Below are positions 8,373-17,207 of a stretch of DNA of 64,000 bases, piece after piece (the first letter of the stretch is position 1; the number at the start of each line of letters is the position of its first letter). The translations under genes were made by a program, and so were the position numbers. The notes beneath the pieces were generated by a model. That model had not been told where the DNA came from, searched no databases, and worked only from the letters and a program-made list of their open reading frames with translations. Source of the stretch: Bacillota bacterium (GTDB lineage Bacteria > Bacillota > Clostridia > Christensenellales > SZUA-584); NCBI GenBank assembly GCA_023459495.1, contig JAEWTL010000059.1:62001-126000 (forward strand), given 5' to 3'.

Positions 8373-9546
8373 GTTCAACCTGCTGTCCTTCCTCGATGTC
8401 CTTGGGCGAGAGGATGACCTCTTCGCCTGCGCTCAGTCCGCTGAGTACCTCAACGTTATACAAGTCTCTGAATCCTGTTGAAATTACCCGTTTCTCCGCA
8501 TTGCCCTCGGCATTAACGACGAATACATTGCCGTCGTCCGTAATCGCTTCAAGTGGTACGGAGAGTACATCCGTCTTGCTGCTGATGACGATTTCAAGAT
8601 CGACCACCGCGCCCGGCATTTTTGAGAATGAACCGTCCGGTGTCACCTCCACCTTGGTCATGGTACCGTACTCCGAAGTGTCGCCAACGCCTGCCGCCTT
8701 GCCGATAGCGGTCAATGTGCCCCAGTAGTAGCCCTCTTCAGTGTATATTTTAACCTTTTGGCCTTCAGCAAGCTCTTTAACGTCTTTTTCGTATACATAT
8801 CCGTCGACCACCGTATCGTATGTATCCGCAATCACCAATGCAGGGATGCCGGGAGCCAGCACCTCACCTTCGTGAATATTCACCGCTACTACGGTGCCGT
8901 CGATCAGGCTGGTGACGGACATTTTTGCGATGGCGTCCTTCAGCGTCTGAACGGAAAGTTCAGCCATGGCAAGCTGATCTTCAATTGTGGCATTGCTTGA
9001 AGCAGATACGGTGGGCAAGTCATCGAGCGTCATGCCCGAGAGAGACGCGGCCATTTCATCGGCGGCACCCTGCGCGGTATCCGCAAAGGCCGAGTTGAAC
9101 GACTCATAATCGTAGCCGGTCGTCTGCGAGAGCGCCAGTGCCACCTTGATCTGCTGCTCCTGCAGTGCGCGTTCCGTGTCGGACAGGGCTCCGTTCTGCG
9201 CCATGACGGACTGCGAGGCTGCGTCCGAGAGCATATCATATTGCAGTTGGGCTTCCTTAAGCTGCGCTTCCAGTGCCGATGTGTCGAGCGCGAACAATTT
9301 GTCACCCGCACTGATCTCGTCGCCTTCCTTGACGTAAAGCTTATTTACCGTGCCTCCGGTATCGCTCATCGCGCTGTACATATGTACAGGAGTGACCTGT
9401 CCCGAAAACTCGAGTGTGTTGCCAAGGTCCGTGATCTTTGCTCGTGCGGTAGTGACCTCTGTAATGGGATCGGATTGACGAAAATAGAGAAACCAACCAG
9501 CAGTGATTACCGCGAGTACCACAACCAACAGTATCACTTTCTTCAT
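8365..9546 (-). CDS. HlyD/MacA-type periplasmic adaptor (membrane fusion) protein
   Basis: A 393-residue adaptor subunit for the MacB-type exporter. The ATG at 9546 is preferred over a possible start 30 codons upstream because AAGGGGGT precedes it by seven bases and it gives a clean N-terminus with one membrane helix (about 4-22). The exported part has a biotinyl-lipoyl-like half motif around VTPVHMYSAMSDTGGTVNKLYVKEGDEI, a long alpha-helical hairpin rich in Ala/Gln/Leu, a second lipoyl half near SLIDGTVVAVNIHEGEVL, and a C-terminal beta-barrel and membrane-proximal domain. In Gram-positive organisms these adaptors link the permease to the wall side. It leads the operon, divergent from argC. 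Confidence 0.88.
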   Translation of the reverse strand: MKKVILLVVVLAVITAGWFLYFRQSDPITEVTTARAKITDLGNTLEFSGQVTPVHMYSAMSDTGGTVNKLYVKEGDEISAGDKLFALDTSALEAQLKEAQLQYDMLSDAASQSVMAQNGALSDTERALQEQQIKVALALSQTTGYDYESFNSAFADTAQGAADEMAASLSGMTLDDLPTVSASSNATIEDQLAMAELSVQTLKDAIAKMSVTSLIDGTVVAVNIHEGEVLAPGIPALVIADTYDTVVDGYVYEKDVKELAEGQKVKIYTEEGYYWGTLTAIGKAAGVGDTSEYGTMTKVEVTPDGSFSKMPGAVVDLEIVISSKTDVLSVPLEAITDDGNVFVVNAEGNAEKRVISTGFRDLYNVEVLSGLSAGEEVILSPKDIEEGQQVEHD

Positions 9547-9619
9547 ATGAATACCCCCTTGCCGCGATTCTTCGTTTGTAGTTTGGCAGAATTGCAGTTG
9601 CGTTATTCTGAAAAAAGAG

Positions 9620-9657
9620 GTTGCATTTTTATGCATTTTTATGTATAATTATTAACA
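9620..9657 (+). promoter_or_regulatory. argC promoter overlapped by two ARG-box-like operators
   Basis: TTGCAT (9621-9626) and TATAAT (9644-9649) are separated by 17 bases. Two 18-base sites resembling the arginine repressor box overlap this promoter. The first has the core TGCATTTTTATGCA (9622-9635), a perfect inverted repeat; the second has TGTATAATTATTAA (9642-9655). Their centres are 20 bases apart, which matches the tandem arrangement bound by ArgR/AhrC hexamers. Repression by arginine is therefore likely. No repressor gene is in the window. Confidence 0.75.
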
Positions 9658-9678
9658 CCTAAAAGGAGGCGCAAAAGA

Positions 9679-10710
9679 ATGGTTAAGGTCAGCGTGGTCG
9701 GTGCGACGGGATATGCAGGCGAGGAACTTATGCGCATCTTATCCCGGCATAAAGGCGTAAAAATCGCGCATGCAGTATCAAAAAGCTTTGTAGGCAAACA
9801 GATGAGCGAAGTATATCCTCATTTTACCGCGCATGATATGCCGCTTGAAGACATGAACGCAAAGGCGCTGTCGGCGGACAGTGATATCGTATTTTTATGC
9901 TTGCCGCACGGCGCGTCGGCTGAAGCCGTGTCCGCATTGTTAAAAGAAGGTGTAAAAGTCATCGATCTTTCTGCTGATTTTCGTTACAACGACGCGGCGG
10001 TTTACGAGGCATGGTATCCCGTAATCCACCCCGCAAAGGAACTGCTTGCCGAGAGCGTTTACGGAATGCCGGAACTGTACCGGGAGCGCGTCAAAACAGC
10101 CCGCATCGTCGGTAATCCGGGCTGCTACACCACCTGCGCGATCCTGGCGCTGGCTCCGCTGCTTAAAGCGGGTGTCATCGAGCCGCAGGGCATCATCATC
10201 GACGCAAAGTCGGGCGTGACCGGCGCGGGGCGAAAGGAAGCGCTCGAATACGGCTTCTGTGAGGTGGAGGGCAACGCAAAAGCCTATGGCGTGGGTACTC
10301 ACCGTCATACCTCGGAGATCGAGCAGGAGCTGTCGCTGGCTGCGGGGGAAACGGTGATCGTTTCGTTCACGCCGCACCTGCTGCCCGTAAAGCGCGGCAT
10401 CATCTCAACTATGTATGCAACGCCGAAGAAGGGCATATCCGCAGCTGACATTGCGCAGGCGTATGCCGTGTATAAAGATGAGCCGTTTGTCAAGGTTTAT
10501 TCTAAAGGGCTGCCGGAGCTCAAACACGTGGTGGGCAGCAATAATTGGACGGCAGGCTTCGTGCTGGATGAACGCGCGAACCGGTTGGTCGTGGTGGCAT
10601 GTCTCGACAACCTTATCAAAGGCGCGGCCGGGCAGGCTGTGCAGAATATGAACATTATGACGGGCCTTGCGGAAACCGAAGGCCTTGACGATATGGGATG
10701 GTATCTGTAG
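9679..10710 (+). CDS. argC: N-acetyl-gamma-glutamyl-phosphate reductase
   Basis: A 343-residue NADPH-dependent reductase that converts N-acetylglutamyl-5-phosphate to its semialdehyde, the third step of arginine synthesis. The N-terminal nucleotide-binding motif is GATGYAGEE (8-16). The catalytic Cys149 lies in GNPGCYTT, and LPHGAS (75-80) and the C-terminal LDNLIKGAAGQAVQNMN are family landmarks. AAAAGGAGG precedes the ATG by nine bases. It leads the arg cluster directly after the repressible promoter at 9620, and argB begins at the base after its stop codon. Confidence 0.97.
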   Translation: MVKVSVVGATGYAGEELMRILSRHKGVKIAHAVSKSFVGKQMSEVYPHFTAHDMPLEDMNAKALSADSDIVFLCLPHGASAEAVSALLKEGVKVIDLSADFRYNDAAVYEAWYPVIHPAKELLAESVYGMPELYRERVKTARIVGNPGCYTTCAILALAPLLKAGVIEPQGIIIDAKSGVTGAGRKEALEYGFCEVEGNAKAYGVGTHRHTSEIEQELSLAAGETVIVSFTPHLLPVKRGIISTMYATPKKGISAADIAQAYAVYKDEPFVKVYSKGLPELKHVVGSNNWTAGFVLDERANRLVVVACLDNLIKGAAGQAVQNMNIMTGLAETEGLDDMGWYL

Positions 10711-11574
10711 ATGGACAAATATTTTGAAAAAGCAAATATACTGATCGAAGCGCTGCCGTATATCCGGCGGCTCTCCGGAAAGACGGTGGTCATCAAGTAC
10801 GGCGGCGCAGCCATGCTTTCCAAGGAGCTGTCCGAGAAGATCATGCAGGACATCACGCTGCTCAAATACGTGGGCGTAAATCCCATCGTGGTGCATGGAG
10901 GCGGAGGCGACATCAACAAGATGCTCGCGCTGTACGATATCAAGCCGCAGTTTCATAACGGCCTGCGCGTGACGGACGAAGCGACCATGGACGTGGTGCA
11001 GATGGTGCTGATGGGCAAAATCAACAAAGACATTGTGTCACAGATTAATGTGGCGGGCGGCAATGCAATCGGCCTTTGCGGTAAGGATGCCATGCTGATT
11101 CAGGCGGATAAACTGAAAGCTGACGACGGTTTCGACATGGGTTATGTCGGCAAGATCACGGGCATCAACACGAAGCTCCTAAACACGTTGGCGCAGGATG
11201 AGTACATCCCGGTCATCGCACCCATCGGAGTGGGCAAGGACGGAGAGAGCTACAACATCAACGCGGACACGGTGGCGGGCGAGATTGCCGCAGCACTGAA
11301 CGCCGAGAAGCTGATGTTCCTCACGGACATCGACGGTATCCGCACGGTCCCCAGCGACCCGGAGACGCTGATCTACGAGATATCGGTGGATGAAATCTAC
11401 AAGTTTATCAATAAAGGCGTAATCTCAGGCGGCATGCTGCCTAAGGTGGAGGGCTGCATCCACGCCATCAAAAGCGGCGTAAAGCGTACTCATATTTTAA
11501 ACGGTACAATCCCGCATCCGATCCTGCTCGAGATCTTCACAGATTCGGGCATCGGTACCATGGTAAGGGAGTGA
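10711..11574 (+). CDS. argB: Acetylglutamate kinase
   Basis: A 287-residue amino-acid kinase that phosphorylates N-acetylglutamate, the second step of arginine synthesis and, in many bacteria with cyclic acetylornithine pathways, the arginine-feedback target. Landmarks are VVIKYGGAAM (about 25-34), VHGGGGDI (68-75), LRVTDEATMDVVQM (near 92-105) and the C-terminal LTDIDGI and GGMLPKV motifs. Its start abuts the argC stop, so coupled translation is likely; only a weak GGGATGG lies upstream. The N-terminal extension typical of arginine-sensitive enzymes (about 20 residues before the first strand) is present, consistent with but not proof of feedback control. Confidence 0.97.
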   Translation: MDKYFEKANILIEALPYIRRLSGKTVVIKYGGAAMLSKELSEKIMQDITLLKYVGVNPIVVHGGGGDINKMLALYDIKPQFHNGLRVTDEATMDVVQMVLMGKINKDIVSQINVAGGNAIGLCGKDAMLIQADKLKADDGFDMGYVGKITGINTKLLNTLAQDEYIPVIAPIGVGKDGESYNINADTVAGEIAAALNAEKLMFLTDIDGIRTVPSDPETLIYEISVDEIYKFINKGVISGGMLPKVEGCIHAIKSGVKRTHILNGTIPHPILLEIFTDSGIGTMVRE

Positions 11575-11578
11575 CGAT

Positions 11579-12766
11579 ATGAAGATAGCAGAGATCGCCG
11601 CGCTGGAAAATCAGTATTATTGTCCCGTATTCAGCCGTGCGCCCCTGTGCTTTGAGCACGGGGAGGACGTATATTTATTCGACACTGAAGGGAAGCGGTA
11701 TACCGATTTTCTCTCCGGCATTGCCACGTGCTGCCTCGGATATTCCGATGAGGGCTTCAAGGCCGCGCTGCACGGTGCGGTGGACAGCTTGCTGCACACC
11801 TCGAACCTCTTTTATATCGAGGCGCAGGCGAAAGCCGCCAAGCTGCTGTGCGAAGCCACGGGCATGGACAACGTGTTCTTTTCCAACAGCGGCGCAGAGG
11901 CGGTGGAAGGTGCGATGAAGCTCGCGCGTAAGTACCATTACGCAGCGGGAAGACCGCGCGCACAGTATGTAACGCTCCAGGGCAGCTTCCACGGGCGTAC
12001 GCTGGCTACATTGGCCGCGACCGGACAGGAAAAGTTCCACACGCCGTATAAGCCGCTGGTCCCCAGCTTCTCATACGCGCCGCCGAACGACATCGCGGCG
12101 CTGGAGGCGCTGGTAACGGACGAGACCGCCGCGGTCATCGCGGAGCCGATCATCGGCGAGGGCGGCGTGCTGCCGCTTACCGCAGAGTATTGGCAGGCCA
12201 TCCGCAAGATATGTGATCAGCACGGCGCGCTCATGATCGCGGACGAGATTCAGACGGGCATGGGCCGTACCGGGGAAATCATTGCATCGCCCGCTTTGGG
12301 CGCGATGCCGGACGTGATCATCCTGGCCAAGTCGCTGGGCAACGGCGTACCGGTGGGCGCGTTTCTTGCACGCGGCGCGGCAGCGAAAGCTTTTACAACC
12401 GGGGATCACGGCTCCACCTTTGCGGGCAACCACCTCGCGAGCGCGGCGGCGCTGTATGTGACGGAAAAGCTTATGAATAGCGATCTGCTGGCGCATGTGA
12501 AAGACATGGGCGCGTACTTCACGGAGAAACTGGAGGCTGTTCAAGCCATACATCCCGCCGTCAAGGCGGTGCGCGGGCGTGGACTGATGCTTGGCATCGC
12601 ACTGGACGACGCCGTACCTGCCAAGGACATTCAGAAAGCCCTGCTCGACAAAGGCTTTGTAACTGCCACGGCGGGCGGCAACGTGGTGCGCTTTCTGCCG
12701 CCGTACGTCATTCAAAGGGAACACATCGACGCGGTATGCGCTGCGCTGGAGACGATATTAACATAG
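11579..12766 (+). CDS. argD: Acetylornithine aminotransferase
   Basis: A 395-residue PLP-dependent class III aminotransferase that makes N-acetylornithine from the semialdehyde with glutamate. The Schiff-base lysine is Lys251 in LAKSLGNG, the pyridine-nitrogen Asp222 lies in ADEIQTGMGRTG, and the phosphate-binding NSGAEAVE is at 103-110. AAGGGAG overlaps the argB stop and sets the ATG four bases downstream of that gene. Related family members (ornithine-oxo-acid or GABA transaminases) share the fold, but position in the arg operon supports ArgD. Confidence 0.95.
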   Translation: MKIAEIAALENQYYCPVFSRAPLCFEHGEDVYLFDTEGKRYTDFLSGIATCCLGYSDEGFKAALHGAVDSLLHTSNLFYIEAQAKAAKLLCEATGMDNVFFSNSGAEAVEGAMKLARKYHYAAGRPRAQYVTLQGSFHGRTLATLAATGQEKFHTPYKPLVPSFSYAPPNDIAALEALVTDETAAVIAEPIIGEGGVLPLTAEYWQAIRKICDQHGALMIADEIQTGMGRTGEIIASPALGAMPDVIILAKSLGNGVPVGAFLARGAAAKAFTTGDHGSTFAGNHLASAAALYVTEKLMNSDLLAHVKDMGAYFTEKLEAVQAIHPAVKAVRGRGLMLGIALDDAVPAKDIQKALLDKGFVTATAGGNVVRFLPPYVIQREHIDAVCAALETILT

Positions 12767-12776
12767 GATAGACGTT

Positions 12777-12921
12777 TTCGGGGGCGCCGCCCCCGAACCC
12801 TCGCCAAAGGGAACATTTCCTTTGGAATCCCCTTGGAGATGCCATATATATGGCATCTCCCGAGTCTTTTGGTTCTTTTCTTCAAGAAAAGAACTGGGAG
12901 CACGAGGGCAATGCCCTCGTG
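12777..12921. repeat. Array of five inverted repeats between argD and carB
   Basis: Five separate inverted repeats lie within 145 bases: arms TTCGGGGGC/GCCCCCGAA (12777-12797, three-base loop); CCAAAGG/CCTTTGG (12804-12825); a perfect 26-base palindrome centred on ATAT (12835-12860); arms of 11 bases GTTCTTTTCTT/AAGAAAAGAAC (12872-12894); and CACGAGGGC/GCCCTCGTG (12901-12921). None has a terminator-type T-run. The layout resembles the dispersed multi-hairpin intergenic repeats found in many clostridial genomes. It could affect the argD-carB transcript by structure or RNase processing. Confidence 0.8.
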
Positions 12922-12951
12922 AGGGAAAGCGACCACATCGGAGGTAAGCGA

Positions 12952-15900
12952 ATGCCCAAACGCGAAGACCTGAAAAAAATACTGGTGATCGGCTCGGGGC
13001 CGATTGTGATCGGACAGGCGGCGGAGTTCGACTATTCCGGCACGCAGGCGTGCAAGGCGCTGCGCGAGGAAGGCTACGAGGTCGTCTTGATCAACTCCAA
13101 CCCCGCGACCATCATGACCGACGCCGAAATGGCCGGCCGCGTGTACATCGAACCCATTACGCTGGAAGCCGTATCCGATATTCTGCGCAGCGAACTGCCA
13201 CAGGGCATCATCGCTACGCTGGGCGGACAGACCGGGCTCAACATGGCCGTGGCGCTCGCAGAGAGCGGCATACTGGATGAGCTGGGCATTGAACTGCTGG
13301 GTACGTCGCTGGCCTCTATCAAGCAGGCCGAAGACAGGGAGCTGTTTAAGGAAGCGATGGAGCGCGTGGGCGAGAAGATTGCGCGCAGCCGCATCGCCAC
13401 CACGATAGACGAAGGCGTGGCGTTTGCGCAGGACAACGGCTTTCCGGTGATCATCCGGCCCGCGTATACGCTGGGCGGCACGGGCGGCGGTATCGCGCGG
13501 GACATGGAACAGCTGAAGAACATCGCAGCAACCGGCTTCGCGTTCTCGATGATCGGTCAGGTGCTGCTGGAACAGAGCGTCGCGGGCTACAAAGAAATTG
13601 AATACGAAGTCATGCGCGACGCAAAGGACAACTGCATCGTCGTGTGCAACATGGAAAACTTCGACCCGGTGGGCATTCATACAGGCGACAGCATTGTGGT
13701 CGCGCCGTCGCAGACGCTTTCCGACAAGGAATACCAGATGCTCCGCAGCGCGTCTGTCCGCATCATCCGCACGCTGGGCATTGAGGGCGGCTGCAACATT
13801 CAGTTCGCGCTCGACCCGGACACGTTTGAATATGTTGTGATCGAGGTCAACCCGCGCGTCAGCCGGTCATCCGCGCTGGCCTCCAAGGCCACAGGCTATC
13901 CGATTGCGCGCATGGCCGCCAAGATTGCGGTGGGCTACGGCCTTGACGAGCTGATCAACCCCATCACGGGCGAGACGTGCGCCTGCTTTGAACCCACGCT
14001 GGATTACGTGGTCACCAAGGTACCGCGCTGGCCTTTTGACAAGTTCGTCACCGCTACGCGCACGCTGGGCACGCAGATGAAAGCCACGGGCGAGGTCATG
14101 GCCATCGGGCGCAACTTCGAAGAGTCGCTGCTCAAGGCCATCGACAGCTTGGACGTAAAGCTGGACTACCAGCTCGGCATGAAGAGCATCGCCGCGTGGA
14201 GCGATGAAGCCATCGAAAATTCGCTGAAGAACGCGGACGATGAGCGCATTTTCGTGGTGTCGGAGGCGCTGGAGCGCGGCTATACCGTAGACGACATCTT
14301 TGAGATCACGCGCATCGACAAGTTCTTCATCAGCAAGCTGCTGAACATCTTAACCATTGCGCGGGAGCTGAAAGCCAATACGATCGATACGCTGTCCGTC
14401 GCGCTGCTGAAAAAGTGCAAGCGCTACGGCTTCGGCGACAGCTATATCGCGAACTTACTAGGTTCGCAGGAAGCCGCCGTTAAGGCGCTGCGCATTGCTC
14501 TCGGCATCCGGCCCACCTATAAGATGGTGGACACCTGCGCAGGCGAGTTCGAGGCCAAAACGCCCTACTACTATTCCTGCTACGACGGTGCGGACGAAGC
14601 GAAGGACAGCGGAAGCCGTAAGGTGGTGGTGCTGGGGTCCGGACCGATCCGAATCGGTCAGGGCATCGAGTTCGACTACTGCAGCGTGCATTCCGTGCTG
14701 GCGCTGAAACGGCTGGGCTATGAGTCGATTATCATCAACTCCAACCCGGAGACGGTATCGACGGACTTTGATACATCGGATAAGCTGTACTTCGAACCCC
14801 TCACAAGGGAATGTGTGCTCGACGTGATTGAACGCGAAAAGCCGGAGGGCGTGATCGTGCAGTTTGGGGGACAGACCGCCATCAACCTGGCCGCACCCCT
14901 CGCCAAGGTGGGTGTTACCATCCTCGGTACGTCGGTGGACGGCATCGACCGGGCAGAGGACAGAGAGCGGTTTATCCGCGTACTGGAAAAGCTGAATATC
15001 CCACTGCCCGCAGGAGCGACGGCGTTTTCGCTGCCCGACGCGGTTGCCATTGCGCAGCGCATCGGCTTCCCGGTGCTGGTTCGCCCGTCTTATGTGCTGG
15101 GCGGACGTGCGATGGAAATTGTATATAATTCTCAGGAGTTAGAGGAATATATGCGTGCCGCGGCGAAGATATCGCCGGAGCACCCGGTGCTGATCGACAA
15201 GTACATTCTCGGCAAAGAGGTGGAGATCGACGGCATTTGCGACGGAACCGAAGCCATGATCGTGGGCGTGATGGAGCACATCGAGCGCGCGGGCGTGCAT
15301 TCCGGCGACAGCATGGCGGTGTATCCCACGCAGGCGCTGGACACGCAGGCCAAGCATACCATCGTCGATTACGCGCAGCGCATCGGCGTGGAGCTGGGAA
15401 TCAAGGGCCTCTACAACATCCAGTTTGTCGTGGACGCTTCGGGCGAGGTGTACGTGCTGGAGGTGAACCCGCGCGCCAGCCGCACCGTGCCGATCCTCTC
15501 CAAGGTGACGGGCGTGCCCATGGTGGCGGCTGCCACGCGCATCATGCTGGGAGAGACGCTATCCGGCTTGGGCTATGCGCCGGGGCTGTATCCCGAAAGC
15601 CGCCTGATCACTGTGAAGGCCCCGGTGTTCTCGTTCTCCAAGCTGACCACCGTGGACATCTTCCTCGGGCCGGAGATGAAATCGACCGGCGAGGTGATGG
15701 GCACAGACGAGACGTACCTTGCGGCGCTGAAGAAGGCGTTCCTCGCTTCGGGCTTCAGCCTGCCGCGGCGCGACAAGCCGATCCTGTTCTCGGTGACAGA
15801 CCGTGACAAGGAAGAAACGATCGGGTACGCGATTCGGATGGCGGATATGGGCTTTACCATCATGTGTACAGAGGGAACGTACAGCTACTTTGCGCCGAAC

Positions 15901-16164
15901 GGCGTTCCGTGCGGTTCGCTGACGCGTGAGGACGCGTTGGAAGAGATCAAGCAGCAGAAAATAGAGATGGTGGTCAACACGCCCACCCGCGGCAAGCTGC
16001 ACGACCGCTACGGCTTCATACTGCGGCGTACCGCGATGGAGTTCAACACGCCGTGCATTACATCAACCGATACGCTGGACGCGCTGCTGTCCGTGATGTC
16101 GGTGGGCGAGATTGAAACGCATCATATACCGCTCGGCGAATACCTGAGCGATACAAAATCATAA
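12952..16164 (+). CDS. carB: Carbamoyl-phosphate synthase large subunit
   Basis: A 1070-residue synthetase that makes carbamoyl phosphate from bicarbonate, two ATP and ammonia delivered by the small subunit. Two homologous ATP-grasp halves are visible: the first starts KILVIGSGPIVIGQAAEFDYSG and the second, near residue 560, KVVVLGSGPIRIGQGIEFDYCS (each quoted only in part as GSGP..IGQ). The C-terminal MGS-like allosteric domain begins near residue 930. The ATG at 12952 is chosen because GGAGG lies seven bases upstream and the protein then has the normal family length. An in-frame ATG 102 bases upstream falls within the inverted-repeat array and would add an unrelated tail. The glutaminase subunit carA is not adjacent. 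Confidence 0.96.
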   Translation: MPKREDLKKILVIGSGPIVIGQAAEFDYSGTQACKALREEGYEVVLINSNPATIMTDAEMAGRVYIEPITLEAVSDILRSELPQGIIATLGGQTGLNMAVALAESGILDELGIELLGTSLASIKQAEDRELFKEAMERVGEKIARSRIATTIDEGVAFAQDNGFPVIIRPAYTLGGTGGGIARDMEQLKNIAATGFAFSMIGQVLLEQSVAGYKEIEYEVMRDAKDNCIVVCNMENFDPVGIHTGDSIVVAPSQTLSDKEYQMLRSASVRIIRTLGIEGGCNIQFALDPDTFEYVVIEVNPRVSRSSALASKATGYPIARMAAKIAVGYGLDELINPITGETCACFEPTLDYVVTKVPRWPFDKFVTATRTLGTQMKATGEVMAIGRNFEESLLKAIDSLDVKLDYQLGMKSIAAWSDEAIENSLKNADDERIFVVSEALERGYTVDDIFEITRIDKFFISKLLNILTIARELKANTIDTLSVALLKKCKRYGFGDSYIANLLGSQEAAVKALRIALGIRPTYKMVDTCAGEFEAKTPYYYSCYDGADEAKDSGSRKVVVLGSGPIRIGQGIEFDYCSVHSVLALKRLGYESIIINSNPETVSTDFDTSDKLYFEPLTRECVLDVIEREKPEGVIVQFGGQTAINLAAPLAKVGVTILGTSVDGIDRAEDRERFIRVLEKLNIPLPAGATAFSLPDAVAIAQRIGFPVLVRPSYVLGGRAMEIVYNSQELEEYMRAAAKISPEHPVLIDKYILGKEVEIDGICDGTEAMIVGVMEHIERAGVHSGDSMAVYPTQALDTQAKHTIVDYAQRIGVELGIKGLYNIQFVVDASGEVYVLEVNPRASRTVPILSKVTGVPMVAAATRIMLGETLSGLGYAPGLYPESRLITVKAPVFSFSKLTTVDIFLGPEMKSTGEVMGTDETYLAALKKAFLASGFSLPRRDKPILFSVTDRDKEETIGYAIRMADMGFTIMCTEGTYSYFAPNGVPCGSLTREDALEEIKQQKIEMVVNTPTRGKLHDRYGFILRRTAMEFNTPCITSTDTLDALLSVMSVGEIETHHIPLGEYLSDTKS

Positions 16165-16177
16165 GGAGGGCTTTGCC

Positions 16178-17140
16178 ATGGATCTGATGAATTACCAGCC
16201 GAAGAAGGAGTTTGCGCAGAAACATCTGTTGCGATTGTCCGATTATACGCCCGATGAAATGCTGCAGGTGCTGTCGCTGGCGGTGAAGCTCAAGAAGCAG
16301 CTGAAGGAGGGCGTGCGTCCACCGTTGCTGGCCGGCAAGGTGCTGGCGATGATATTCACCAAAAGCTCCACCCGTACGCGCGTTTCATTCGAGACGGGTA
16401 TCTATCAGCTCGGCGGCATGGGCATGTTTCTCTCCAGCAACGACATTCAGCTGGGCCGCGGGGAGCCCATCTCCGACACCGCACAGGTGCTCTCGCGCAT
16501 GGTGGACGGCATCATGATTCGTACGTTCGCGCAGAGCGATGTGGACGGCCTTGCGGAGTACGGCACGATCCCGGTCATCAACGGTCTGACTGACCTGCTG
16601 CATCCGTGTCAGGTGCTGGCCGACCTCATGACTTACTACGAAGCTAAGGGCAGCTTCTCCGGCAAGCTCGCCTTTATCGGCGACGGCAACAATATGGCGA
16701 ATTCGCTGCTCGTGGGCTGCGCAAAGCTCGGCCTCGATGTATCGGTGGCGTGTCCCAAAGGGCTGGAGCCGGATGCGGGCGTGCTGGTGCTGGCGCAGGA
16801 AGCCGCAAAGCAGAGCGGCTCAAAGGTAGTCGTCACGTACGACCCGAAGAAAGCGGTGGAGAATGCCGACGCGGTCTATACCGACGTGTGGGCGTCGATG
16901 GGGCAGGAGAAGGGCGCTCGGGAGAAGTATACGCACTTCGAGGGCTTTCAGGTGAACGAACAGTTGACATCGCGGTGCAAAGAGGACTTCATCTTCTTGC
17001 ACTGCCTGCCCGCGCACCGTGGCGAGGAGGTTTCCGCGGAGATCATTGACGGGCCGCACAGCGTGGTGTTTGACGAGGCGGAGAATCGGCTTCACGCACA
17101 AAAGGCGGTCATGGTGCTGCTGATGCAGGATAAGAAATGA
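16178..17140 (+). CDS. argF: Ornithine carbamoyltransferase
   Basis: A 320-residue transferase that joins carbamoyl phosphate and ornithine to citrulline. The carbamoyl-phosphate loop STRTR is at 64-68, HPCQ at 142-145, the ornithine-binding DVWASMG at about 236-242, and the catalytic HCLPAHR at 275-281. AAGGAGGG overlaps the carB stop, with the ATG 13 bases after it, so carB and argF are coupled: one supplies carbamoyl phosphate and the other uses it. It could also work in the catabolic direction in some organisms, but the biosynthetic neighbours favour the anabolic role. Confidence 0.96.
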   Translation: MDLMNYQPKKEFAQKHLLRLSDYTPDEMLQVLSLAVKLKKQLKEGVRPPLLAGKVLAMIFTKSSTRTRVSFETGIYQLGGMGMFLSSNDIQLGRGEPISDTAQVLSRMVDGIMIRTFAQSDVDGLAEYGTIPVINGLTDLLHPCQVLADLMTYYEAKGSFSGKLAFIGDGNNMANSLLVGCAKLGLDVSVACPKGLEPDAGVLVLAQEAAKQSGSKVVVTYDPKKAVENADAVYTDVWASMGQEKGAREKYTHFEGFQVNEQLTSRCKEDFIFLHCLPAHRGEEVSAEIIDGPHSVVFDEAENRLHAQKAVMVLLMQDKK

Positions 17141-17150
17141 TGGAATGTAG

Positions 17151-17172
17151 GGGAGGGCTTTCATGCCCTCCC
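17151..17172 (+). repeat. Hairpin after argF
   Basis: GGGAGGGC (17151-17158) and GCCCTCCC (17165-17172) form a perfect eight-base-pair stem with the loop TTTCAT. No T-run follows, so it is more likely a processing or partial termination site than a strong terminator. It resembles the last hairpin of the array before carB. Confidence 0.5.
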
Positions 17173-17207
17173 GTTAACCGGCACACACAGACGATAAAAG
17201 GGCATAA

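Noticed and set aside
12850..12951. In-frame extension of carB by 34 codons
   Set aside because: The extension falls in the inverted-repeat array, has no ribosome site and is not part of the CarB family, whereas the ATG at 12952 has GGAGG and gives normal length.
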